Origin: CBCPNA01 sp965120415
Lineage (GTDB): Bacteria > Bacillota > Clostridia > Lachnospirales > CAG-274
Length of the DNA stretch: 33,198 bases
Assembly: GCA_965120415.1 (NCBI GenBank)
Contig: CBCPNA010000031.1
Location: 1-33,198, forward strand
Direction: 5' to 3'
Every line of letters starts with the position of its first letter. The stretch's first letter is position 1. This document shows positions 25,327-33,198 of this stretch, piece by piece. Position numbers and translations under genes: made by a program. The notes below the pieces were generated by a model, which ran no database searches, was not told the DNA's origin, and worked only from the letters and a program-made list of their open reading frames with translations.

Positions 25327-26736
25327 ATTTAAAAGTCTGTAACCATATTCTCCATTTTTTATATTAGGCAAAACATTTTCATTTAACGGAACAAATTTTT
25401 CAAAACTTTTTATATTAAAATTATTATCATACCTACAAGGTACTGCTAAAATATACTTTCCATTATCAAATCCTAACATAAGATGGTTATATTTTTTATA
25501 GCAAGAATATACAAAAGGGTTATTTGCATATTTATAAGTATCATAGCCTAATGTAATTAGCTCGTGTGGGGCTATCCTTACCCATTTTACATTTTTATAA
25601 TTATTTTTAAAAGGAGTAAGGGGCATATTTTTGCTTTTTATATATTCTATATCTTTAGCATCTTCTTTATATACATTATCTGTTATTTGAGGATATCTTG
25701 CTCTATTTCTCATACCATCTTCTTTTTCAAAAAGCCCTAATTCTTTTTGCAAAAGCCCTTTTTCTCTTTCTAAAAGCCCTTGCTCCCTTTCTAGCATACC
25801 TTTTTCTCTTTCTATTATACCTTTTTCAAGCTCGGATAAATTTTGAGTATCTATATTGTTTAAAATATCTTGTTCTCTTCTTATAAATTCCTCTTCTAGC
25901 GCTATAAGGTCTTGTTCGTATTTTATAAGATTTTGCTCTCTTGGCCTTAAAAGCAAATCTTCTTCTATAGGAAAATATCCAGCATCTAGGGCTGTTTCTT
26001 TTTGTATTAGGCCTTCTTCTTTTTGGTTAAGCCCCTCTTCTTTTTGCATTAATCCTTCTTGCCTGCTAGCTAAAGTATCTTGATAATTATTTAAATCTCT
26101 TTTTATATCTGGGTTTTGCTCTTTATATATTATGCCTTGCTCTCTCTGTTTAAGCCCCTCTTCTCTTTGCAAAAGCCCTTCTTCTCTTTCATCTAAAGCT
26201 TCTTTTAAAGAAGAGCTATTAGATGGAGACTCTGGCATTTGTGGTATTTCTGGCATCTCTGGAGTTTCTGGTATTTGAGAATTATCTTGATTAGGATAAC
26301 AAAAACTGCATTCTTTTTTTGGCATAATATATTTATCTTGCCATTTAACTTCATTTCCTATATACCCAACTAAAGTTGTAACAAGTTTATTTGTATTAGA
26401 AACATTTATAGCTAGTATGTTAAAATCTTCTATTTTACTCCCTGTTTCAAAAACATTTTCTGGATTAAAATCTTTTTTTATTTCTGCTTTACCACTTTCA
26501 TCAACACAAAATGTGCTTACTTTAGCGTTTTTTAGCTCTCCTTTTTCAAAACACATAAACTCTATATTATAATTATTAAAAGGCTTTAGTCCTTGAGCAT
26601 ATACAGTTAACTTACCTTTGCCCTCTTTTATTTCTATGAGCCCTCTGCCACTTGCTTGCCTAAAATCTAGATTATAGCTTGTGTTATCTTGTTTTAAAGG
26701 TATAAAATTTCTGCTATATTTTCTTGAATAAATCAT
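25321..26736 (-). CDS. Unknown protein with heptad repeats between two conserved-looking domains
   Basis: No function is recognised. The 471 residues divide into an N-terminal beta-rich domain (1-140, with GRGLIEIKEGKGKLTVYAQGL) and a CSFC motif (143-146). A Pro/Met/Glu linker (156-171) follows. Then comes a long charged region (178-341) built from seven-residue units like REEGLLQ, in blocks at about 182-206, 225-247 and 306-341. Last is a C-terminal domain (about 360-471) with WVRIAPHELITLGYDTY and GYRLL. The repeats suggest a long helical rod or coiled coil. No signal peptide or membrane segment is visible. The start has a very strong site (GGGGGA). I recall similar N-terminal domains in clostridial proteins of unknown role, so a structural or spore-layer part is conceivable, but not shown. 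Confidence 0.75.
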   Translation of the reverse strand: MIYSRKYSRNFIPLKQDNTSYNLDFRQASGRGLIEIKEGKGKLTVYAQGLKPFNNYNIEFMCFEKGELKNAKVSTFCVDESGKAEIKKDFNPENVFETGSKIEDFNILAINVSNTNKLVTTLVGYIGNEVKWQDKYIMPKKECSFCYPNQDNSQIPETPEMPEIPQMPESPSNSSSLKEALDEREEGLLQREEGLKQREQGIIYKEQNPDIKRDLNNYQDTLASRQEGLMQKEEGLNQKEEGLIQKETALDAGYFPIEEDLLLRPREQNLIKYEQDLIALEEEFIRREQDILNNIDTQNLSELEKGIIEREKGMLEREQGLLEREKGLLQKELGLFEKEDGMRNRARYPQITDNVYKEDAKDIEYIKSKNMPLTPFKNNYKNVKWVRIAPHELITLGYDTYKYANNPFVYSCYKKYNHLMLGFDNGKYILAVPCRYDNNFNIKSFEKFVPLNENVLPNIKNGEYGYRLLNI

Positions 26737-26758
26737 AATAGTCCCCCTGTATAAAAAA

Positions 26759-26799
26759 AGTATATTTAAAAATTATTCTTTAAATAATTAAAATATACT
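26759..26799. repeat. Inverted repeat in a divergent intergenic region
   Basis: AGTATATTT (26759-26767) and AAATATACT (26791-26799), with further AT pairing inside, lie just upstream of the heptad-repeat gene. It could be an operator. The rest of 26737-26950 shows nothing firm apart from the mtnN ribosome binding site. Confidence 0.3.
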
Positions 26800-26950
26800 A
26801 AAAATTAACTATTTTTTTTATACACAATACAAAAAAATAAATATCTAAAAAAATGTATATCATTTTTTTAAAATTTGTGTTAAAATATATGTATTGCATT
26901 TTTATTTAATTATAAAATTAAATTTTTATAATATAGAAAAGGAGGCAATT

Positions 26951-27640
26951 ATGAAAACAATTGGTATAATAGGGGCTATGGAAGAAGAAATAGAAAATAT
27001 AAAACCTTATATAGATATTATATCAACCAAAAATATAGTCGGGTTAGATTTTTATATGGGCAAGATGGATGGAAACAGCGTTATATTAGTTCGCTCTGGC
27101 ATTGCTAAAGTTAACGCTACTATTTGCACGCAAATTTTAATAGACCTTTATGCAGTCGATTTAATAATAAATGTTGGGGTTGCTGGCGCTATAAACAAAG
27201 ATTTAAAAATAGGCGATATTGTTATAGCAAAAGATTGTTTGCACCATGATATAGACACAACCTTTTTTGGTAATGATATAGGGGTTATTCCACGTATGGA
27301 AGAAAGCACCTTTAAGGCAGACGAGCAGCTCTGTGAAACAGCAATTGAAATTTGTAAAAATAATATAGATACAAATATATATTTTGAAAGGATAGTTAGT
27401 GGAGAGCAGTTTATATCTAATAGTGATGCCAAAAATAAGATTTGGCTTAATTTTAAAGCATTTTGTGTTGATATGGAAAGCGCTGCTATAGGGCAAACAT
27501 GCTATTTAAACAAAATACCCTTTCTTATTATACGTTCTATATCTGATAGCGCAGAAGAAAATAACGAATACAATACCTTTTTTAAAGAAAGCGCTTTAAA
27601 AGTTAGTGCTATTGTTAAAAATATTATAGAAACATTATAA
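26951..27640 (+). CDS. mtnN: 5'-methylthioadenosine/S-adenosylhomocysteine nucleosidase
   Basis: Cleaves adenine from methylthioadenosine and S-adenosylhomocysteine, recycling methylation and polyamine by-products. The 229 residues begin MKTIGIIGAMEEE, with the catalytic Glu region at the start. GVAGAINKDLKIGDIVIAKD and the C-terminal VDMESAAIGQ and RSISDSAEE, with substrate-binding Glu and catalytic Asp, complete the family pattern. A start at 26894 would add 19 residues, but GGAGG lies just before the ATG at 26951. The smc gene follows 31 bases later on the same strand and may be co-transcribed. Confidence 0.94.
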   Translation: MKTIGIIGAMEEEIENIKPYIDIISTKNIVGLDFYMGKMDGNSVILVRSGIAKVNATICTQILIDLYAVDLIINVGVAGAINKDLKIGDIVIAKDCLHHDIDTTFFGNDIGVIPRMEESTFKADEQLCETAIEICKNNIDTNIYFERIVSGEQFISNSDAKNKIWLNFKAFCVDMESAAIGQTCYLNKIPFLIIRSISDSAEENNEYNTFFKESALKVSAIVKNIIETL

Positions 27641-27671
27641 ATATTAAAATTATCTTAAAGGCGGACATTTT

Positions 27672-30600
27672 ATGTTTTTAAAAAAACTAGAAATACAAGG
27701 GTTTAAATCTTTTGCCCAAAAAATAAGCTTAAATTTTAAAGCTGGTATTACTGCTATAGTAGGCCCTAACGGTAGCGGAAAAAGCAATATATCAGATGCT
27801 ATAAAATGGGTGCTTGGCGAACAAAGCCCAAAAACGCTAAGAGGAGAAAAGATGGAAGATGTCATATTTATAGGCACAAAAAATAAAGCCCCTCTAGCAT
27901 TTGCTGAAGTTTCTATAACAATTGACAATACAGATAAAAAAATAAATTTAGATTTTTCTGAAATAACTATAACAAGAAAGATATATCGTTCTGGAGAAAG
28001 CCTTTATTTTATAAACGGCTCTACATGCCGACTAAAAGATATACATGAGCTTTTTATGGATACAGGCATAGGTAAAGAGGGCTATTCTATAATAGGGCAA
28101 GGCAAGATAGACGCTATTTTAAGCAATAAAGCCGAAGAGCGCCGTGCTATATTTGAAGAAGCAGCCGGTATTACTAAATTTAAAAATAGAAAGCTACTAG
28201 CTGAAAATAAACTTGCTGAAGTAAACAAAAATTTGATAAGAACAACAGATATTATAAATGAGCTAGAACTACAGCTAGAACCTTTAAAAATACAAGCAGA
28301 AAAGCATAAGAAGTACATAAACTTAACAGAAAAGCTAAAAATTATAAAAATCAATATTTTTAAGAACAAATTTAAATCTTTAGAACAAGAGCTTTTTAAT
28401 ATAAATAAAAATGTTAACATATATTTAGAAAATATAGATAAATTAGAGCTGGATAAAAAACAGCTAGAAGACAAGCAAGAAAGCTTTAATAAAGCACTTT
28501 TCGAAACAGAAAATCTTATTAAAAATTTAAACGAACAAATAGAAAATACTAATATTACTTTACAAAAAGAAAAATCTAAAATAGATTTAAACTTACAATC
28601 AATAACCTTTATAGAAAATGATATAAAAAGGCTTAAAGACGATAATACATATTTTAATCAAACTTTTGAAAAATTAAAAAATGAAATAAATCTTTTAAAA
28701 ATATCTTTAAACGCTAAAAATATAGAATATAAATCTAAAGAAGAGGAGATTTTTAACATACAAAACGACCTTTCTTTATATAAAGAAAAGGCTAAAACTA
28801 ATGAAGAAAATATAAAAACATTAAATAAAAATCTTATAGAAAAGATGACCCTATCTTCTGATTATAAAAATAAGCTCAATTTTTATAAAACTTCTATAAC
28901 ACAAATAGAAGATAAAAAACAAGATATAATTAAACAGACAAATTTTTTAAACAATAAATTAGATGAAAAATATACAAAAAAAGAAGCACTTAAAAAACGT
29001 TTGAGTATTTTAGAAAAAGAAGAAAAAGATATAAATTTATCTTTAAAAGATTATAACAACAAAATAAAGCTTTTGGAAGAAAATTTAGCCCAAAATACAC
29101 TCTTTTTTACAGAAAAGAACGATAGCTTTAATAACCTAAAAAATAGACAAAATATACTAACAGAACTACAAAATGATTTTGAAGGATACAATAGCTGTGT
29201 TAAATTTATATTAAAAGAAAGGGCTAAAAATAAAGATTTTGCTAATATTTATGGTGCTGTTTCTGAAATTATAGAAGTGCCTTTTGATTTAGAAATAGCT
29301 ATAGAAATTGCTCTTGGTGCAACTATGCAAAATATAATAACAAAAACAGAACATGATGCTAAAAATATTATTAATTATTTAAAAAAGCATAATAAAGGAC
29401 GTGCAACTTTTTTACCTTTATCTACCATTAAATATAATAAAGCTACTGATGATTTTTTATATAAAAAAGAAGAAGGCTTTATAGGCATTGCTGCAAATAT
29501 TGTTAAATTTGATGAAAAATTTTATAATATAATAAATTATTTACTTGCTAAAACTATTGTTATAGATAATCTAGATAATGCTATAAAATTTAGCCAAAAA
29601 TACAAACAAAATTTCAAAATAGTAACTTTAGATGGGCAGGTAATAAGCCAAGCTGGTGCTTTAACTGGTGGTAGTGTTTTTAAAAACAACTTGATTTTTA
29701 AAAGAGCAAGTGAGCTTAAAAAAATAAATGAAAATATACAAGCTTTAAATAAAGAAATAGATATTATAAAAAATAATATTTTAAAAGACGAACAAAATAA
29801 AACTAATATTTTAAATATAATAAATAACAAAAACAATATTTTACAAAATATTTTTAAAGAAAAAACTGCCTTAACCTTTAATATAGAGCAAAGTGAAAAT
29901 GATATAAATCAAATTATGCAAGATTTGGAAAGCTTAAAAAATAATGAAAACAGCTTGAACGATAAGCTTAATACAGAAAATATAAAAAGTATTGAAAATG
30001 AAATAAATATTTTGGAAAATGATATTTCTAATATTAAAAATGAATTATTAAAATATGAAGATAATTTATTAAATAATAAAAATCATCATGATTCTATAAA
30101 TGATAAATTAAATAATCTAAAAATTGATATAAACTCTATAAAAAATGAAATAAATAATATAAATAATGAAATTGATAGAAAAAATAATGAATTAGATAAT
30201 GCTATTTTAAAAAATGATAATAATACTAAACAGATTGAAGAAAAATTAAAAGAAAAAGAACAAATAACAAAGCAAATTGAAGATAAAAATAACATTATAA
30301 ATAATCTACAAAATGATTATGCTAATTTTAAAACACAATACGACGATATTTATCAAAAAAAATCAGATATTTTGCACTATATCCAAAATTGTTCTAATGA
30401 TTTGCTTAATATAACAAAAAATATTTCTGATATAAAAAATGAATTTAATAAAATACAAAATAAAAAAGAAAATATAGAAAATAATATAGAAAGTATAACA
30501 ACAAGCATTTGGGAAGAATATAACATAACGTATGCCCAGGCTTGTAACAATTTTGAAGATTTAAGCTTGCCTTATGAAAAGCTAAAAAAAGAGCAAGATA

Positions 30601-31232
30601 TTTTGAAAAACAAAATTTCTAGCCTTGGTAACATTAATTTAACAGCTATAGAACAATATAAAACTATAAAAGAAAGATATGAGCTAAATATTTTACAAAA
30701 AGATGATATTTTAAAATCTATAGACAATTTAAAAAATATTATAAACAATTTAATAAAAGAAATGAAAGCACAATTTGAAAAGCAATTTGAGCTTATTAAT
30801 AAAAATTTTAAAGAAGTATTTTCTGCTATGTTTGGGGGAGGTAGCGCTGCCTTAACCCTTTTAGATAATGAAAATGTTTTATCTTCTGGTATAGATATTG
30901 TCGCAAAACCTCCGGGCAAAAATTTGCAAAGCCTTGCCCTACTTTCTGGTGGAGAAAGAGCTTTAACCGCTATGAGCCTTTTATTTGCTATTTTAAAAAT
31001 AAAGCCTTCGCCTTTTTGTATATTAGATGAAATAGAAGCTGCTCTAGATGATAGCAATGTTTATAGATATGCTAACTTTTTGAAAGAATTTGCTAAAAAC
31101 AACCAATTTATCCTTATTACCCATAAAACTGGTACTATGGAAGTAGCTAATACATTATATGGAGTAACTATGCAAGAACAAGGTATATCTACACTTGTTT
31201 CTGTAGAATTAAAAAATTACAAAGATGATTAA
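27672..31232 (+). CDS. smc: Chromosome segregation ATPase SMC
   Basis: Dimeric ABC-type ATPase that, with ScpA and ScpB, extrudes DNA loops and organises sister chromosomes. The 1186 residues have the expected length. Walker A GPNGSGKS is at 31-38, followed by the N-terminal globular part with RRAIFEEAAGI. Long Lys/Asn/Glu-rich coiled coils flank the hinge (about 495-680, with GAVSEIIEVP and GGS near its end). The C-terminal ABC signature LLSGGERALTAMSL and Walker B FCILDEIEAALDD complete the head. GGCGGAC lies before the ATG. The next gene, ftsY, follows after 12 bases, a standard Firmicutes pair. Confidence 0.97.
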   Translation: MFLKKLEIQGFKSFAQKISLNFKAGITAIVGPNGSGKSNISDAIKWVLGEQSPKTLRGEKMEDVIFIGTKNKAPLAFAEVSITIDNTDKKINLDFSEITITRKIYRSGESLYFINGSTCRLKDIHELFMDTGIGKEGYSIIGQGKIDAILSNKAEERRAIFEEAAGITKFKNRKLLAENKLAEVNKNLIRTTDIINELELQLEPLKIQAEKHKKYINLTEKLKIIKINIFKNKFKSLEQELFNINKNVNIYLENIDKLELDKKQLEDKQESFNKALFETENLIKNLNEQIENTNITLQKEKSKIDLNLQSITFIENDIKRLKDDNTYFNQTFEKLKNEINLLKISLNAKNIEYKSKEEEIFNIQNDLSLYKEKAKTNEENIKTLNKNLIEKMTLSSDYKNKLNFYKTSITQIEDKKQDIIKQTNFLNNKLDEKYTKKEALKKRLSILEKEEKDINLSLKDYNNKIKLLEENLAQNTLFFTEKNDSFNNLKNRQNILTELQNDFEGYNSCVKFILKERAKNKDFANIYGAVSEIIEVPFDLEIAIEIALGATMQNIITKTEHDAKNIINYLKKHNKGRATFLPLSTIKYNKATDDFLYKKEEGFIGIAANIVKFDEKFYNIINYLLAKTIVIDNLDNAIKFSQKYKQNFKIVTLDGQVISQAGALTGGSVFKNNLIFKRASELKKINENIQALNKEIDIIKNNILKDEQNKTNILNIINNKNNILQNIFKEKTALTFNIEQSENDINQIMQDLESLKNNENSLNDKLNTENIKSIENEINILENDISNIKNELLKYEDNLLNNKNHHDSINDKLNNLKIDINSIKNEINNINNEIDRKNNELDNAILKNDNNTKQIEEKLKEKEQITKQIEDKNNIINNLQNDYANFKTQYDDIYQKKSDILHYIQNCSNDLLNITKNISDIKNEFNKIQNKKENIENNIESITTSIWEEYNITYAQACNNFEDLSLPYEKLKKEQDILKNKISSLGNINLTAIEQYKTIKERYELNILQKDDILKSIDNLKNIINNLIKEMKAQFEKQFELINKNFKEVFSAMFGGGSAALTLLDNENVLSSGIDIVAKPPGKNLQSLALLSGGERALTAMSLLFAILKIKPSPFCILDEIEAALDDSNVYRYANFLKEFAKNNQFILITHKTGTMEVANTLYGVTMQEQGISTLVSVELKNYKDD

Positions 31233-31244
31233 AAGGAGAAAAAA

Positions 31245-32504
31245 ATGTCTATATTTAAATGGTTTAAAAATAAGAAGAATAATGATTTAAATAAAGAAGA
31301 AAATAATAATTTACAAACAAATAATTTTACAAATGATGATTTAAAAACTGACTCTTATGATGATAATTTAGATAATTTGCAAGATGATGATTTGAAAACT
31401 GTCTCTTCTGATGATAATTTAGATAATTTGCAAGATAATAATTTAAAAACTGATTCTTCTGAGGATAATTTAGATAATTTGCAAGATGATGATTTGAAAA
31501 CTGATTCTTCTGAGGATAATTTAGATAATTTGCAAGATGATGATTTGAAAACTGACTCTTATGATGATAATTTAGATAATTTACAAGATGAAAAAAAAGT
31601 TGGTTTTTTTGCTAAAATAAAAAATAGCTTAGCCAAAACAAGAGCTAACATAATATCAAATATAGAAAATGTATTATCAAAATTTAAAAAAATAGATGAA
31701 GATTTATTTGAAGAATTAGAAGAAGCGCTTATAATAGCAGATATAGGGGTTGCTACATCATCTTTTATAATAGAAAAGGTTAAAGAAATTATAAAAATTG
31801 AAAAAATAAAAGAAGTAGAGCAAATAAAAGAAGTACTTATAAACGTTATAACAGAAATTTTAACGGAAGATGACAAAGAATTTACCCTACCCTCTCCTGC
31901 TGTTTTATTAATAATTGGGGTTAATGGAGTTGGTAAAACAACAACTATAGCAAAACTTGCAAATAATTATAAAAACGAAGGCAAAAAAGTTTTACTTGCT
32001 GCAGGCGACACATTTAGAGCTGCTGCTATAGATCAGCTGCAAGTATGGGGAGAAAGGCTAGATATACAAGTTATAAAACAACAAGAAAATTCTGACCCAG
32101 CTGCTGTTATTTTTGATGCTATAAACGCTAGCAAGGCAAGAAAAACAGATTTATTAATTTGTGATACTGCTGGTAGACTTCATAATAAAAAAAATCTGAT
32201 GGAAGAATTAAAAAAAATATATAAAATAATATCAAGAGAATATGAAAACGCTACGGTAGAAACATTGCTTGTTTTAGACGCAACAACTGGGCAAAACGCT
32301 ATACAACAAGCAAAACTATTTAATGAATTTACAAATATAACAGGCATTGTTTTAACAAAACTAGACGGTACTGCTAAAGGTGGAGTTGTTATATCTATAA
32401 AAAATGAATTAAAAATACCTATCCGTTTTATTGGTGTTGGAGAAACGCTAAACGACTTAAAACATTTTGACGCTATGCAATTTGCAAAAGCACTTTTTGA
32501 ATAA
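31245..32504 (+). CDS. ftsY: Signal recognition particle receptor FtsY
   Basis: GTPase that receives ribosome-bound SRP at the membrane for co-translational insertion of membrane proteins. After a short basic start (MSIFKWFKNKK) comes a 17-residue acidic repeat present five times (30-114). The N domain follows (about 120-215), then the G domain with GVNGVGKTTTIAKLA, DTFRAAAIDQL, DTAGRLHNKKNL and TKLDGTAKGG. The 419 residues exceed the roughly 300-330 of many Firmicutes forms because of the repeat. Acidic A domains are common in FtsY but rarely so regular. AAAGGAG precedes the ATG. Confidence 0.96.
   Translation: MSIFKWFKNKKNNDLNKEENNNLQTNNFTNDDLKTDSYDDNLDNLQDDDLKTVSSDDNLDNLQDNNLKTDSSEDNLDNLQDDDLKTDSSEDNLDNLQDDDLKTDSYDDNLDNLQDEKKVGFFAKIKNSLAKTRANIISNIENVLSKFKKIDEDLFEELEEALIIADIGVATSSFIIEKVKEIIKIEKIKEVEQIKEVLINVITEILTEDDKEFTLPSPAVLLIIGVNGVGKTTTIAKLANNYKNEGKKVLLAAGDTFRAAAIDQLQVWGERLDIQVIKQQENSDPAAVIFDAINASKARKTDLLICDTAGRLHNKKNLMEELKKIYKIISREYENATVETLLVLDATTGQNAIQQAKLFNEFTNITGIVLTKLDGTAKGGVVISIKNELKIPIRFIGVGETLNDLKHFDAMQFAKALFE
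31332..31586 (+). repeat. Five 51-bp tandem repeats inside ftsY
   Basis: Each unit encodes a form of DDDLKTDSSEDNLDNLQ. Copies differ by a few bases, and units 3-5 are nearly identical. This points to recent expansion by slippage or unequal recombination. Confidence 0.9.
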
Positions 32505-32511
32505 AACATTC

Positions 32512-32540
32512 TTGATTACAAAAAATTTATATGATATAAT
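32512..32540 (+). promoter_or_regulatory. Promoter of the DedA-family gene
   Basis: TTGATT (32512-32517), a 17-base spacer and perfect TATAAT (32535-32540), starting 7 bases after the ftsY stop codon. Confidence 0.65.
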
Positions 32541-32570
32541 TATTAAAATTTTTTATTATACCTAAAGGAG

Positions 32571-33197
32571 TTGATTTTTATAGAACAGACAATTATTGAA
32601 ATAATAAATAAATTTGGATATTTAGGTATATGTCTGTTAATGGCTATTGAAAATGTCTTTCCCCCTATTCCATCTGAAATAGTTTTGGCTTTTGGTGGGT
32701 TTTTAACAAATTCTACTGATTTAACAAAATTAGGGGTTACTATAGCATCTACAATTGGAGCTATTATAGGAGCTATTATATTATATTTTATTGGATATTT
32801 AGTAAGCTTTGAACGGTTAGAAAAGTTTACAAATACAAAATTTGGTAAAATTTTACGTCTTAAAGCAGAAGATATTAAAAAAACAAGGTCATGGTTTGAA
32901 AAACACGGCAATAAAGCTGTTTTTTTATGTCGTTTTGTACCTATTGTTAGGAGCCTTATTTCTATACCTGCTGGTACTAGCAAGATGGATTTTAAAGTAT
33001 TTTTATTTTTAACAATTGTTGGTACATTTATTTGGAACACTGTCCTTATTTTGCTTGGAAGCTTTGCTGGAGAGGCTTGGGAGTCTATTTTGACATATTT
33101 TGATACTTATTCTCAAATAACATTAATAGTAATTTTAATTATTATTGCTATTGTGGCATTTTTATTTTATAAAAATCGTTTGAAAAAGAAAAAATAA
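32571..33197 (+). CDS. DedA/SNARE-associated family membrane protein
   Basis: DedA proteins are multi-pass membrane proteins; members flip undecaprenyl phosphate or phosphatidylethanolamine, and affect envelope stability. This one is about 205 residues with four to five hydrophobic segments. Family motifs present are ENVFPPIPSEIVLAFGGF, a GA.IG.I..Y.IG segment, WFEKHGNKAVFLCRFVPIVRSLISIPAGTSKMD and a basic C-terminal tail. The start is unclear. TTG at 32571 directly abuts AAAGGAG, which leaves no spacing. ATA at 32580 is at the ideal distance and matches the usual family N-terminus (Met then Glu), so AUA initiation is possible. The gene is complete and ends one base before the window edge. 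Confidence 0.9.
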   Translation: MIFIEQTIIEIINKFGYLGICLLMAIENVFPPIPSEIVLAFGGFLTNSTDLTKLGVTIASTIGAIIGAIILYFIGYLVSFERLEKFTNTKFGKILRLKAEDIKKTRSWFEKHGNKAVFLCRFVPIVRSLISIPAGTSKMDFKVFLFLTIVGTFIWNTVLILLGSFAGEAWESILTYFDTYSQITLIVILIIIAIVAFLFYKNRLKKKK

Positions 33198-33198
33198 T

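Overview
The window is very AT-rich DNA from an endospore-forming, low-GC Gram-positive bacterium, most likely an anaerobic member of the Clostridia (Lachnospirales-like is my best guess, unproven). The pointers are an alpha/beta-type small acid-soluble spore protein, HPr with Ser46 together with HPr kinase, WhiA, an S-layer-homology surface protein, strong Shine-Dalgarno sites and sigma-A promoters. Stops are TAA or TAG throughout; apart from an in-frame TGA inside the recombinase gene, no gene here ends in TGA.

Layout. 1-550: a candidate type I toxin-antitoxin locus, with a 23-residue hydrophobic peptide gene flanked by two copies of a small-RNA gene on the opposite strand. 554-3898 (minus): a secreted cell-wall amidase and a carboxy-terminal processing protease. 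4164-9805 (minus): a complete fructose PTS operon (fruR, fruK, fruA, HPr, enzyme I) with phased operator repeats upstream. 10055-10261 (minus): a spore DNA-protecting protein with a sigma-G-like promoter. 10498-13230 (plus): hprK, murB and whiA; HPrK would phosphorylate the HPr encoded next door. 13227-14189 (minus): a membrane-anchored alpha/beta hydrolase. 14504-20260 (plus): a 1918-residue BspA-like repeat protein with three SLH domains and a structured leader. 24618-33197: ung, an unknown heptad-repeat protein, mtnN, smc, ftsY and a DedA-family protein.

The most striking region is 20572-24463. A conserved gene, probably sporulation-related, is split in two. Its first 53 codons lie at 24305-24463 and its last 259 codons at 20572-21351, both on the minus strand. 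The 2.95 kb between them carries only a large serine recombinase gene and glmM, the gene for phosphoglucosamine mutase. The hexamer TACACA occurs at both junctions in the same reading phase, and joining there restores one 312-codon reading frame. This is the architecture of a skin-type intervening element excised during sporulation, but unusually small and carrying a normally essential gene with its own promoter. The recombinase has an in-frame TGA exactly where this family has a conserved tryptophan, so the element may be a fossil, may depend on readthrough, or may reflect a sequence error.

All calls come from reading the sequence by eye. Family names rest on recognised motifs, and no database search or folding program was run.
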